DNA from: CAZWRK01 sp964635875
GTDB lineage: Bacteria > Pseudomonadota > Gammaproteobacteria > Burkholderiales > Aquaspirillaceae
Reading direction: 5' to 3'
DNA: 18,095 nucleotides
Assembly (NCBI GenBank): GCA_964635875.1
Contig: CAZWRK010000085.1
Coordinates: 1-18,095 of the forward strand
The position numbers and the translations under genes were made by a program. Below are positions 5,644 to 14,003 of this stretch, piece by piece; position 1 is the stretch's first letter, and each line of letters opens with the position of its first letter. The notes below the pieces were generated by a model that saw only the letters and a program-made list of their open reading frames with translations, made no database searches and had not been told where the DNA came from.

Positions 5644-8600
5644 ATGGCCAGTACCCTCAACAGAGTGTGGATGACTGTCTCCAACACGCCGGGCAACGCA
5701 TCAGCGCTGACTCTCGGCGCAGCTGTGGCCGCAGTCGCAGGGTACGGTCCCTGGCAGACGATGGCCGCTGCGGGCGGCGTGTCCGGCGCGATCTACGACT
5801 ACACGATCGTCGAGGGATCGACCAAGTTCGAGTGCGGCGTGGGCACGTACAACGGCACGACGCTCACTCGTGACACGTGCTACGACTCGAGCGCAGGGTA
5901 CGGCGTCAAGGAGACGTTCACCAGTGCGTGCACCGTGTTCATCAGCCAGCTGGCTCGCTCCCAGGCAGACGCCTACGCCAACGCGCAATCTGCGCTAACG
6001 CTGGCTCGCGCTCACGACACGTATCTCCTCGGTAGCGCGCAGATGCCGTCTGTCGCTCGCGCTGTGCAGCTGTTCACTGACGGCGCCAGAGTCAAGATCT
6101 ACGACACGACGCGCGACTCGGACAGCGGCGCGTGGGTGAAGAAGACCGGGGCGCTGTCCTACATCAACGAAAGCCTGAACACGACCTATCGCGGCGCGCG
6201 GCAGGACATGCCGTCCACGATGCTGATCCATGCAGGCGTCGCAAACGGCTTGCAGATCAACGACGGCATGGACGTAACGAGTCCGATGTGGATGCGGTTC
6301 GCGACAGGAACCAGCACCGCGATCTATCAGGCGATTGTCGCCGCCTCGTCGGTCGATGCTGGCGAGGGCATGATCGTTGTCTCCACAACGAACATCACCT
6401 ATGTCATCGACCTTGCAACCGATCAGGTCGGCGGCTTCTACAATTCTGCCAGCGCCAGCGCGGGCAACTTCAAAGGCAACATCGGCACGCGTAATTCTGC
6501 GCTCGGCTCGGATGGTTTGGCTGTTGGCTTCGGCTTCACGGGTACGATCTCGCACACCGTTCCGAACGATGTGGCGATTGGCGTCCGCCCGACTTCGGCT
6601 ATCGCCGCGAACCGCCTCGGCCTGCGCAACCCGATCATTGTTGTCGGCACCGGCTCGGGCCTGAACGTCATCGACTTCGAGACGAAGCAAATCTACAACT
6701 CCGCCGAAACGACCGCCTTCAAAGGCGTCTGCATTCGCGACGGCAAGATTTGGTCGCACGACGGCACGAACTATTTCTGCTGCGATATTCCGACCGCGAC
6801 CGGGTTCCGCGCGAAGGGCGTCACGTTCGCCAACTCTGGCGGCGACGTTCCGACGCTCGGCGGCACGATCCCGACCGGCTATTGCGAGCCGGACGCGCTG
6901 ATCCGCAATGGCGGCGTCACGTTCACGAAGCGACCGACGCAATCGGCGAACCAATTCCCGGCGCTCGACGCGCGCAATATCCTGACTGCCGATCTGACGA
7001 CGACCTATCTGACGGGCTGGAAAGGGCGCGGCTGCGTCCTGTCGCTCGCGGAAAGTTCGGCTGACGTGTCGAACATGGTCGGAACGGAACTCTGCGCGGT
7101 CACGTCAGGCTTCGCCGATACGACTGGATGGTCCGGCTACCACGCCGATATTACGGCTGTCGGTGGTAACATCGTCGTGACGTGCAACACGAACGCCTAT
7201 CCGACTGGCGGTTATGCTGTTGCGACGCAGATCGGCAGGATCTATCGCGCTAAGATCACTACAACGAAAAGCACGAACGGCCTCAATACGAATGTCATCG
7301 CCGGTAACTCTCTGACTGCCGCTGTCGGAAACCTGTCGGCCGTTCAGGTCACATCCAGCACGACGCCGACGACGCTGACCTACGACTTTATCGCTACGGC
7401 GACGACGACCTATTTGCAAGCCGAAGGACAGGGCAGTTCTGTTGTCGGTGACGTGTTTACGATCACGTCGATCTCGTGCAAGCAGATCGTCCTCGATCGC
7501 AGCATCGGCGGCTCGTCGGACAATTCCCTCGCCGTCGTCGGCACGGTCGGTCGCGCCGTCGTCGCGAGCGGCGCGGATTTAGCGGGAACAATCAGTTCGG
7601 CATCTGCGCGTCTCGAAAGTGCCGCCGGTCAGTTCGATTTCGGAACATCAGATTGGACAATGCTCGCATGGGGCTTTAGCTCCAGCGGCATCACCTATAA
7701 TTCGTTCATCGCAAATCAGGATGGAGTTGGCGCGGAATGGGGAACCGGTGCGCAAATCTATCTCGGAACGGGTGCAGGATATCCGAACGTCATTATTCGC
7801 GACGGCTCAACGCAGGTCTCGATTGACAACAACACAACGGGAAATAAGGCGATCACGACCGGTCAGCCGATCCTGCTGGTTGCAACGAAGGCAGGTAATC
7901 GCCTAAATCTCTACTCGCAGGGCGTCCTCATGGCGTCCAAGGATATTTCGTCGGTCAAGTCACTGTCGAACGCGGCTGCGAAACTCATAATCGGCGCGTG
8001 TTACTACGACGCCGCGATTGCGAATTTTGGCCACGCTGTCGCGCTTCCGCGCGTGCATATCGGCTCGGCCATGTCTGCCGATCAGATCGCGCAGATCTAC
8101 GCTGACGAACTCCCGCTGTTCCAGCCGAGCGCGAAATTCCTGCTCCTGTCGCTCAACTGCCAGTCTGTTGCGCGCGATCCCGATACGAAGCGCATCCTGA
8201 TCGGCACCGACGCGGGAACGGGCATCTACAGCGGATTCGTGCAGACGGGCGTGCAGAAAAGCACGACGGGCGCGAACCTATGCAAAGGATCGGCTTTGCC
8301 GGCGTCGTTCACATACGCCAATGCGTCGCTCGGCAATGCTGTCACCGGCCCGGCAAGTTGGGGCAATCAGGCGTGGCAACTGATTGATACGGCGGCAAAC
8401 GCGCAGCATCAGGGCTATTCGTCCTTCACGTCTGCCGGGTCGCAAGCCTACACGTTCGCTGTTCCATTGCAGGCTGGCGCGCAAAACTTTGCTGTGCTTC
8501 AAATTGGCGCGAGCAATTATGCGTGGTTCAACCTGACGACCGGCGCGGGGTCGAATGCGTCGGGAGGAACAACGATCAACACGTCGGTAAATCTCGGTAA

Positions 8601-11600
8601 TGGCTGGTGGCTTTGCTCGATTACAGCGACGCCGTCGGCTGGATCGCAAAGCCTCTATATTCAGGCGTCGGCTGTCGCAGGATCGGGATTATATGCCGGC
8701 ACGGCTGGCGCGGCGATCAATTTCGGAAAGCCGATGCTAACGCTTGGCTCGTCGGTCCCGACGGCTTACGCCGATAGCCTCTCGCTTTCCGACAACCACA
8801 AGGGCGTCACCGCCGCTGCGGGCCAGTACGCCATCCTCACAGCCTCCGGCGTCGACTGGTTCGCGCCCCCGGTCTCCGTCCGCGAGTCCATCCTCCGCCG
8901 CATCGCCTCCAGCGGCTTCGTGCCTGCTACTCAGCTCGACAAGCTCCTTGCGAGCGTGTCCGCTGTTCTCGGAGCGACGGACATCACAGCTGCGACGCTG
9001 TACGCTGAGTCTGACGATGTGCGCCCTGACGGCGTGCCGGACTGGCGCGATTGCTGCGCGCATACGTCCTGGGAAAACGAGACGCTCGGCACGACGACGC
9101 GCGGCTCGACGCGCAAGTTCCCGAAGCTGGCGCTGATCGCCTGTCGCAATACGACGACGGGAAATCCGGCTGTCGTCATCTATGACGCCACCGATCCGGC
9201 CTGCCCGATGTGGATGGTATTCAACGGGACAACGAGCGCGGCGAACTCTTGGTTCTATCCCGGCGCGACTTATGCGTTCTCGTCCGTCGCGGCTATTAAC
9301 GGTCACGTCTATGTCGGCGTTGGCGCGGCTGCCGGCATGTTCGACGTTGATTTCGTGCTCGATGGCGCGACGGAGTGGACGAGCGGCCATGCATTCTCCA
9401 CGGGCGGCATTGCGACACGGAACACGTCGTCGCTCGGTTCGACCCTATCGGGAGGCATCGCAAATGCCGCCGTCAACGACGTTGCCGCGACCGTCCTTCC
9501 GCTGACGCCGCCGAACCCGAACCGTCTCGGACTACCGAACCCGACTGTCGCGGTTGCGACGGGCAATGGTGTTTCGGTTATCCGCAGCGATGGCGTCGTT
9601 TGCACGACAAGCTCGGCGACGGTTTATAATTCCGTCTCGTTCGACGCCGCTTATCGTCTCTGGACGCTGCGCGGGTCGTCGGACGTGTATTCGGTCGCGC
9701 CTAGTACTTATCAGGCGGCGAATTGGGATATTAGCCTCGTCACGTTCCTTGCTGCGCAAGTCGGGGTCGGGACTGGCAAGATGCTCCGCGCCACGGAACC
9801 GAACCGCGTCATGGTTGCCGGCTCGACGGGGCTTGCGCAAATTCGTTTCGATCCGACCAATCCCGCCAACTCGCTTATCAGCGCCAAGACCGCGACCTAT
9901 GAAACCGGCTTCATGCCGGGCGCGCAGGGCGCGATCAAGTTCGCGATGGCGGAAAGCAGCGCGGACGTGTCGAGCCTTGTCGATGTTGGCGACTTGCTGA
10001 CGAACGGCAATTTCGGGACCGGAGACTATACAGGCTGGACGCTCACCGGAAACGGCTCTGTCGCCGTCGCGGCCAATGTTGCAACAATCACGCAGGGCGC
10101 GAGCGGACAAACAATGCTGTCGCAGACCGTGACGACAGTCGTCGGTCGCCGCTACGCGTTGCCGTTCATCGGGTGCAATGCGAACTGCTATATTCGTGTC
10201 GGCAGCGGCGGCGTGAACACGTCCGATCTTGTCACGGCGACGAACGGAACGGTCTTCGCAGGGACGGCGACCTTCGTGGCCACGACAACCTCGACAACGA
10301 TCACGCTGTTAAACAGTGGCGCGGCTTCAGTGACGGCCACGTTCGGCAAGCTGTCCGTCCGTTCTGGCGTCGCCGACCGCTCCAGTTCTGCAAACCACGC
10401 CACGGTCAATGGCACCCTCACCCGCTCTCTTGTAGCGCCGGGGGCTGATGTTGCTGCAATCGGCGGGTTCTCGTCGTCGAATGGTGCGCAGTTGGGAAAT
10501 ATCTTCAACGGCGCGACTGACTGTTTCGCTATGGGTTGGTGGTCGCCTACGAACACGGCGCAGACGTTGTTTCACTGGCGCGACGCGGCAGGCTCGGGCG
10601 ACAGCTTCCTCATCTATGCGACCGGAACCGGCATTACGGCACAAGTGATACGCGGCGGTACTACAGCATTTAGTGCGTCCGCTACTGTTTCATTTCCGAT
10701 GCAAAACACGTTTGTCTGTGGCGTCGTGCGCGGAACGACAATCGAACTGTACATCGGTAGCGTGAGAGTGGTCCTGACTGGTATCCCTGCCGCTGCATTT
10801 AGCAACTCCAGCGCCGTGACCACTATCGGCACGCTCTCAAATGGCACACAATATCCGACGAGCGGAACCATCGCGCAGTTGCGGTTCGGTACATTCGCCC
10901 CGACCCCCGACCAGATCGCAGCCATCTATGCCGCCGAAGCCCCGCTTTTCCAAGCGGGCGCAAAGGCGCTGTTGCCGTCCGCAACCGTTCAGGCGCTGGC
11001 CTTCGATCCGATGGCGAACAAGCTCGTCGTCGGCACCGCAGGCGGCTCCGCGATCATGGAGGGCTTGCAGGTTGTCGACACGCGCACGGCTGCGCAGTCC
11101 TTCTCGCTGTCGAACGACAACGTGAAGGCAGTCGCGGCATCGTCCGGACATATCGCCATCGCGAGCGCCCAGGAGGCGGTGGTCGAGTTCCCGAGTGCTG
11201 CTCTCAGAGAGCAGCTGCTTCTCCGCAGAGGCGCACGCGGCACATACGACGCCCGATTCGGCGACGGCTACGATGTCACGACGGACGCAACGCCAACAGT
11301 TATCGGGCTCATGCCGATTCCTGAGGGCAGGGCAGGCGCATTTCGGGTGACAGGCAACTTCGTTCAGTATGGCGGCACAGCTACCGAGCAGGACACGTTC
11401 GTGATCGAGGGGCATGCGTCGCGCGACATTGGCGGCAGCGCTGTCGTCTCAGCTACAACTCGCGCCATTCACCAGGTCACAGGTACAACGGCTCTTGCTG
11501 CTGCAGCCGACACGACCAACCAGTGTGTGAAGCTGACAGCGACCGGCAAGGTGTCAGTGCGCGGCGCTTGGTCGTACAGGTGGGAGTGGCTTGACAGCGG

Positions 11601-11619
11601 ACTGATGAGCGCAGCATGA
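5644..11619 (+). CDS. giant modular tail fibre / host-recognition protein
   Basis: This 1991-residue protein is presumably the receptor-binding fibre. Residues 1-115 match the usual virion-attachment start of phage fibres (RVWMTVSNT, GATLT-like stretches, YTIVEGSTKFECGVGTYNGT, TLTRDTCYDSS). Two long homologous modules follow, about 146-1090 and 1116-1865. Each begins with a D-rich segment ending in an (N)ETLGTTTRG or NESLNTTYRG motif and then PMWM (residues 214 and 1188). Each continues with NRLGL.NP (323, 1293), ESSADVS (about 468, 1434), and a lectin/LamG-like beta sandwich starting DRS (618, 1579). Each closes with DQIA.IYA.E.PLFQ..AK. The first copy alone has an extra carbohydrate-binding-like beta domain at about 878-1035. 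Residues 1865-1991 form a final beta domain. It overlaps the next gene as ATGA. Codon use changes within the gene. The modules suggest glycan binding, but this is inferred. Confidence 0.88.
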   Translation: MASTLNRVWMTVSNTPGNASALTLGAAVAAVAGYGPWQTMAAAGGVSGAIYDYTIVEGSTKFECGVGTYNGTTLTRDTCYDSSAGYGVKETFTSACTVFISQLARSQADAYANAQSALTLARAHDTYLLGSAQMPSVARAVQLFTDGARVKIYDTTRDSDSGAWVKKTGALSYINESLNTTYRGARQDMPSTMLIHAGVANGLQINDGMDVTSPMWMRFATGTSTAIYQAIVAASSVDAGEGMIVVSTTNITYVIDLATDQVGGFYNSASASAGNFKGNIGTRNSALGSDGLAVGFGFTGTISHTVPNDVAIGVRPTSAIAANRLGLRNPIIVVGTGSGLNVIDFETKQIYNSAETTAFKGVCIRDGKIWSHDGTNYFCCDIPTATGFRAKGVTFANSGGDVPTLGGTIPTGYCEPDALIRNGGVTFTKRPTQSANQFPALDARNILTADLTTTYLTGWKGRGCVLSLAESSADVSNMVGTELCAVTSGFADTTGWSGYHADITAVGGNIVVTCNTNAYPTGGYAVATQIGRIYRAKITTTKSTNGLNTNVIAGNSLTAAVGNLSAVQVTSSTTPTTLTYDFIATATTTYLQAEGQGSSVVGDVFTITSISCKQIVLDRSIGGSSDNSLAVVGTVGRAVVASGADLAGTISSASARLESAAGQFDFGTSDWTMLAWGFSSSGITYNSFIANQDGVGAEWGTGAQIYLGTGAGYPNVIIRDGSTQVSIDNNTTGNKAITTGQPILLVATKAGNRLNLYSQGVLMASKDISSVKSLSNAAAKLIIGACYYDAAIANFGHAVALPRVHIGSAMSADQIAQIYADELPLFQPSAKFLLLSLNCQSVARDPDTKRILIGTDAGTGIYSGFVQTGVQKSTTGANLCKGSALPASFTYANASLGNAVTGPASWGNQAWQLIDTAANAQHQGYSSFTSAGSQAYTFAVPLQAGAQNFAVLQIGASNYAWFNLTTGAGSNASGGTTINTSVNLGNGWWLCSITATPSAGSQSLYIQASAVAGSGLYAGTAGAAINFGKPMLTLGSSVPTAYADSLSLSDNHKGVTAAAGQYAILTASGVDWFAPPVSVRESILRRIASSGFVPATQLDKLLASVSAVLGATDITAATLYAESDDVRPDGVPDWRDCCAHTSWENETLGTTTRGSTRKFPKLALIACRNTTTGNPAVVIYDATDPACPMWMVFNGTTSAANSWFYPGATYAFSSVAAINGHVYVGVGAAAGMFDVDFVLDGATEWTSGHAFSTGGIATRNTSSLGSTLSGGIANAAVNDVAATVLPLTPPNPNRLGLPNPTVAVATGNGVSVIRSDGVVCTTSSATVYNSVSFDAAYRLWTLRGSSDVYSVAPSTYQAANWDISLVTFLAAQVGVGTGKMLRATEPNRVMVAGSTGLAQIRFDPTNPANSLISAKTATYETGFMPGAQGAIKFAMAESSADVSSLVDVGDLLTNGNFGTGDYTGWTLTGNGSVAVAANVATITQGASGQTMLSQTVTTVVGRRYALPFIGCNANCYIRVGSGGVNTSDLVTATNGTVFAGTATFVATTTSTTITLLNSGAASVTATFGKLSVRSGVADRSSSANHATVNGTLTRSLVAPGADVAAIGGFSSSNGAQLGNIFNGATDCFAMGWWSPTNTAQTLFHWRDAAGSGDSFLIYATGTGITAQVIRGGTTAFSASATVSFPMQNTFVCGVVRGTTIELYIGSVRVVLTGIPAAAFSNSSAVTTIGTLSNGTQYPTSGTIAQLRFGTFAPTPDQIAAIYAAEAPLFQAGAKALLPSATVQALAFDPMANKLVVGTAGGSAIMEGLQVVDTRTAAQSFSLSNDNVKAVAASSGHIAIASAQEAVVEFPSAALREQLLLRRGARGTYDARFGDGYDVTTDATPTVIGLMPIPEGRAGAFRVTGNFVQYGGTATEQDTFVIEGHASRDIGGSAVVSATTRAIHQVTGTTALAAAADTTNQCVKLTATGKVSVRGAWSYRWEWLDSGLMSAA
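6079..8913 (+). repeat. tandem fibre module, copy 1
   Basis: This is the coding segment for residues about 146-1090 of the fibre. It is the first of two diverged copies of the same module, with recognisable shared motifs offset by about 970 residues. It is longer than copy 2 because of an extra beta domain at about residues 878-1035. Similarity is visible at protein level and only in short stretches at DNA level, so the duplication is old. Module edges are approximate. Confidence 0.7.
8989..11238 (+). repeat. tandem fibre module, copy 2
   Basis: This is the coding segment for residues about 1116-1865 of the fibre. It is the second copy, starting at ATLYAESDD and ending at REQLLLRRGARG. It carries the same motif order as copy 1 but lacks the extra domain between the DQIA..YA closing block and the SFSLSNDNVKAV segment. 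Module edges are approximate. Confidence 0.7.
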
Positions 11620-12293
11620 TCGACATCCAGTACATCTACACGATCGGGGACAGCGTGCTGGTCAACCAGTGGACGCTCGTCGACGGTCGTCCTGCGTGCA
11701 TCGAGACAGCACTGGACTACACCGATCCTGCCGCTGTCCCCGCTCTCCAGCGCAGCGCGGCTGTGCGGGAGATGGTCGAGGAGGCCGAGGTTCTCGAGTC
11801 TGCGCAGTCTGTCTCCCAGCCCGATGGCGACCGCACAGACGACGATCTGTGGGCTGCGTACGATGCTGCACAGGCGACTGTCGCCGCAGCATCCGACAGC
11901 ACCAGAGACCTCGCACTCTGGCGCACACCGACACCCCCGGTCAACGATCCGGGGTATGATGCGTGGACTGCTGCTCGCGATCGGTCTCTGGCTCGCCTGG
12001 AGACCCTGTCACAGCGCCCTCTCGCCGTCGACCCGCGCCCCGTGCCCGCGCAGGTTCCCATGTGGGCTGCTCAGGCCGCGCTCAAGATCGCAGGTATGTA
12101 CGACACCATCAACGCTGCCATCATCATAATGGAGAGCAGCAATCCGCCCGTGTTCTTTGCGTGGACCATGGGCAACCATGCCTCTCGCGAGAGCACCTTC
12201 ATCGGTACACTTGCGTCCCAGTTCGGGATGGTCGACGCGGCCATCGACGACCTGTTCCGGTCAGCCGACCGGATAGCTCGAGCAGCGGGGTGA
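11616..12293 (+). CDS. tail fibre assembly-like protein
   Basis: This is a 225-residue protein whose ATG overlaps the fibre stop (ATGA). Residues 1-60 are beta-like, followed by an acidic, helical Ala-rich linker. The C-terminal part, residues 147-225, begins VPMWAAQAALKIAGMYDTIN and ends with GMVDAAIDDLFRSADRIA. I recognise this pattern (VP.W.A..AL...G..D, then LG....A.IDDLF..A..I) from the C-terminal region of small phage proteins encoded just after fibre genes, often called fibre assembly or chaperone-like. The position after the giant fibre supports a role in folding or assembling it. It may be an assembly factor or a minor virion component. Confidence 0.7.
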   Translation: MIDIQYIYTIGDSVLVNQWTLVDGRPACIETALDYTDPAAVPALQRSAAVREMVEEAEVLESAQSVSQPDGDRTDDDLWAAYDAAQATVAAASDSTRDLALWRTPTPPVNDPGYDAWTAARDRSLARLETLSQRPLAVDPRPVPAQVPMWAAQAALKIAGMYDTINAAIIIMESSNPPVFFAWTMGNHASRESTFIGTLASQFGMVDAAIDDLFRSADRIARAAG

Positions 12294-12297
12294 TGCA

Positions 12298-12777
12298 GTG
12301 AGCCTTCCCAAGCAGTCAGACTGTCTCCGTCTCTTCGGCAACCCTGCCAGCGCAGCATGGATTGCCAAGAACACAACGCGAGTCTCCGTCCCGTGGGACA
12401 TGCGCATGGGCGACATTCCCATCCGCACCATCATGATCAACAAGATCGCGGCCCCCAGCCTCGGCGGCATCCTCCAGAGTATCTGGAGCCGCTGCGGCAA
12501 GAGCCAGAGTGCCATCCACCTGGCAGGCTGCGACTGCTTCTCCGGATCGTACGCGGTTCGGCCGATTCGCGGAGGACACACACCGTCCATGCACAGCTAC
12601 GCGCTGGCAGTTGACATAAATGCCCCCGCGAACCCTCTCGGTGCTGGTCCGGATCGTGCCATGTTCCACCAGGACAGCATCGTCGTCCAGGAGTTCAAGA
12701 AGGCAGGCTGGGTGTGGGGCGGCGACTGGCACGGTCGCCCCGACCCGATGCACTTCCAGTACGCAGAGGTGGGCTGA
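12298..12777 (+). CDS. M15-family peptidoglycan endopeptidase (endolysin)
   Basis: This 159-residue enzyme should cut peptide crosslinks or stems in peptidoglycan to release progeny. The metal site is evident: His99 and Asp106 in SMHSYALAVDIN, and His152 in GRPDPMHFQ, with the flanking GWVWGGDWHG typical of M15C (L-alanyl-D-glutamate or D,D-type) endolysins. There is no signal peptide, so release through a holin is expected. The start is GTG at 12298 with GGGGTGAT upstream. The ATG at 12293 in the stop of the preceding gene leads to an immediate stop codon and was rejected. Following genes encode lysis proteins, and its own stop shares a base with the next start (TGATG). The length suits a single-domain enzyme with no wall-binding domain. 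Confidence 0.9.
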   Translation: MSLPKQSDCLRLFGNPASAAWIAKNTTRVSVPWDMRMGDIPIRTIMINKIAAPSLGGILQSIWSRCGKSQSAIHLAGCDCFSGSYAVRPIRGGHTPSMHSYALAVDINAPANPLGAGPDRAMFHQDSIVVQEFKKAGWVWGGDWHGRPDPMHFQYAEVG

Positions 12778-12905
12778 TGCGCAGAGACGAGGAGAAGCTC
12801 GGCGAAGTGGCTGTCATCGTGGTCGGGGCAATCCTGATCCTGCTGGCAGTGACCCTCGCAGGGTGCGGTGGATGTCCCGGCCACCTGACCTGCCGGGTCA
12901 ACTGA
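12777..12905 (+). CDS. tiny putative lipoprotein in lysis cassette
   Basis: This is a 42-residue protein in a TGATG overlap with the endolysin stop. Residues 1-10 are charged, 11-28 are a hydrophobic segment, and LAGC at 27-30 is a textbook lipobox that would place lipid on Cys30. The mature part would be only 13 residues (Cys30-Asn42), with Cys33 and Cys39 as two further cysteines. A very small outer-membrane lipoprotein could be an outer spanin or just a small membrane protein. No family is recognised. The frame is open further upstream, but only as the shadow of the endolysin. Confidence 0.6.
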   Translation: MRRDEEKLGEVAVIVVGAILILLAVTLAGCGGCPGHLTCRVN

Positions 12906-12915
12906 GGAGAGCACA

Positions 12916-13215
12916 GTGAACAGCGAGCAGATCAAGAGTTTTCTGGCAGGCGTCGTCCTGTCGGTTCTGGGCGGTGTCTTCGCCAAGTGGGGCATCGACG
13001 CAGCCACGTCGCAGATGCTGGCGGTGGGAATTGCCTCCGTCATCATCATCGTCGTCACCATCGTCTGGCGCGTGGTGTCGAAGAGCAACAACGCCATCAT
13101 CGCTCAGGCGGCGCAGGTCATCGCTCCGACCGGGGGTGTCATCCTGACCACTCCGGACGTGGCCAACGGTGCACTGAGGGACGTTCCGAATGTCCAGACG
13201 AAGCCGGGGATGTAG
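12916..13215 (+). CDS. putative holin
   Basis: This 99-residue protein starts at GTG 12916 with GAGGAGAG upstream. It has two hydrophobic stretches, at about residues 7-26 (FLAGVVLSVLGGVFAKWGI) and 32-52 (ASVIIIVVTIVWRVV). A polar Ala/Thr-rich tail follows, ending RDVPNVQTKPGM. This layout, with a T.P.VA.....VP.V...PG tail, resembles the Pam3-gp28-like phage holin family as I remember it. It would make the inner-membrane hole that lets the adjacent endolysin reach the cell wall. It lies between the endolysin and the spanin-like genes, where a holin is expected. Confidence 0.75.
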   Translation: MNSEQIKSFLAGVVLSVLGGVFAKWGIDAATSQMLAVGIASVIIIVVTIVWRVVSKSNNAIIAQAAQVIAPTGGVILTTPDVANGALRDVPNVQTKPGM

Positions 13216-13217
13216 CC

Positions 13218-13448
13218 ATGGGCTGGCTCTCTGCCGTCATCAACATCGCGAAGGCCATCGCTGCCTTCCTGGGACTGGTGAGGCAGCAGAGCGAGCTCGC
13301 GGCCGGGCGCGCTGAGCAGCGTGCCGACGACGACGAGGCTCGCATCAAGGCGGAGGCTGAGGTGCGAGCCGAGGAGATCGAGACGTCGAGGAAGCATCAG
13401 GCTGACAAGACGGACAAGGCGTTCGATCCTCGGTTCTGGAGAGACTGA
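13218..13448 (+). CDS. inner spanin-like (Rz-like) protein
   Basis: This is a 76-residue protein starting two bases after the holin stop. Residues 2-22 (GWLSAVINIAKAIAAFLGLV) form a hydrophobic or amphipathic N-terminal helix. Residues 23-66 are a strongly charged, heptad-like coiled coil rich in Arg, Glu, Ala and Asp. The end is KAFDPRFWRD. An N-terminal membrane anchor followed by a coiled coil matches the inner spanin plan, and similar short proteins follow holins in many phages. Spanins fuse the inner and outer membranes at the end of lysis. The assignment is by architecture and place. Confidence 0.65.
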   Translation: MGWLSAVINIAKAIAAFLGLVRQQSELAAGRAEQRADDDEARIKAEAEVRAEEIETSRKHQADKTDKAFDPRFWRD

Positions 13449-13449
13449 G

Positions 13450-13629
13450 ATGCTCTGTGTTGGCGTGATCGTCGTGTGGTGCTTCCAGCAGCCGACCCCG
13501 GTGTCGAACGTTGCGACGTTCTGCGGGACGGCTCGGCCCATTCGGATGTCCCACAGGGACACTCGCGGGACCAAGGAGCAGGTCGACATGCTGAACAGAG
13601 ACGGTGCGCGTATCTGCGGGTGGAAGTAG
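13450..13629 (+). CDS. Rz1-like small secreted protein
   Basis: This is a 59-residue protein with GGAGAG about seven bases before the ATG. A short hydrophobic start (residues 2-10) runs into VVWC, then QQPTPV, FCGTARPIRMS and KEQVDMLNRDGARICGWK. The pattern FC..ARPI..S..DT..TKEQ...N..G...CGW is familiar from small proteins encoded next to lysis genes, where it is often the Rz1-like outer component. In those proteins the N-terminus is a lipoprotein signal. Here Trp precedes the Cys where a small residue is expected, so lipidation is doubtful. It follows the inner-spanin-like gene directly and could be its partner. Confidence 0.62.
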   Translation: MLCVGVIVVWCFQQPTPVSNVATFCGTARPIRMSHRDTRGTKEQVDMLNRDGARICGWK

Positions 13630-13662
13630 AGACACAAGATCCCTCTCTTTTGGGGCATGAGC

Positions 13663-14001
13663 ATGAACCTTGGGACCTCTGATCTGATCACTCTGGCGGC
13701 GTTCCTCGCGAGCGTCGGCATCAATGCGCTGATAGTCGTCAACGGCTACGGCAAGCTGCAGCAGCAGGTCGCGGACCTGCGGAAGAGTCGTGAGGAGAAC
13801 GACGACACGCAGGCAGCAATTCTCCAGAAGATCCAGAGCTTCGAGCTCGAGGCATCCAAGAAGTTCGCCACGATCGAGACGCTCAGCCAGCTTCGCGTCG
13901 AGATCGTTGGTGCGATGAACAGACTGACCGACAGAGTGGATCGTGTTCTGGACGGACATCTCCAAGACCGCTCATTCCGCGGCTCCGACACAGGTAAGTG
14001 A
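13663..14001 (+). CDS. membrane-anchored coiled-coil protein
   Basis: A 112-residue protein with one N-terminal transmembrane segment (about residues 6-27, DLITLAAFLASVGINALIVV) and then a long charged coiled coil (about 32-95, with LQQQVADLRKSREEN and ILQKIQSFELEASKKFATIE). GGGG at 13652-13655 is seven bases before the ATG at 13663. The in-frame ATG at 13657 is only one base from that site, so I chose 13663. The architecture fits an inner spanin or another lysis-associated membrane protein, and it closes the lysis group. Its stop overlaps a GTGA just before the portal gene. No family is recognised with confidence. Confidence 0.68.
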   Translation: MNLGTSDLITLAAFLASVGINALIVVNGYGKLQQQVADLRKSREENDDTQAAILQKIQSFELEASKKFATIETLSQLRVEIVGAMNRLTDRVDRVLDGHLQDRSFRGSDTGK

Positions 14002-14003
14002 CC

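Noticed and set aside
5644..11619. Diversity-generating retroelement target in the fibre
   Set aside because: No reverse transcriptase, template repeat or A-biased variable repeat is visible. The internal similarity is an old duplication.
13629..13656. Terminator between the Rz1-like gene and the next gene
   Set aside because: AGAGA can pair with TCTCT before TTTT, but the stem is only five AT-containing pairs with an 11-base loop.
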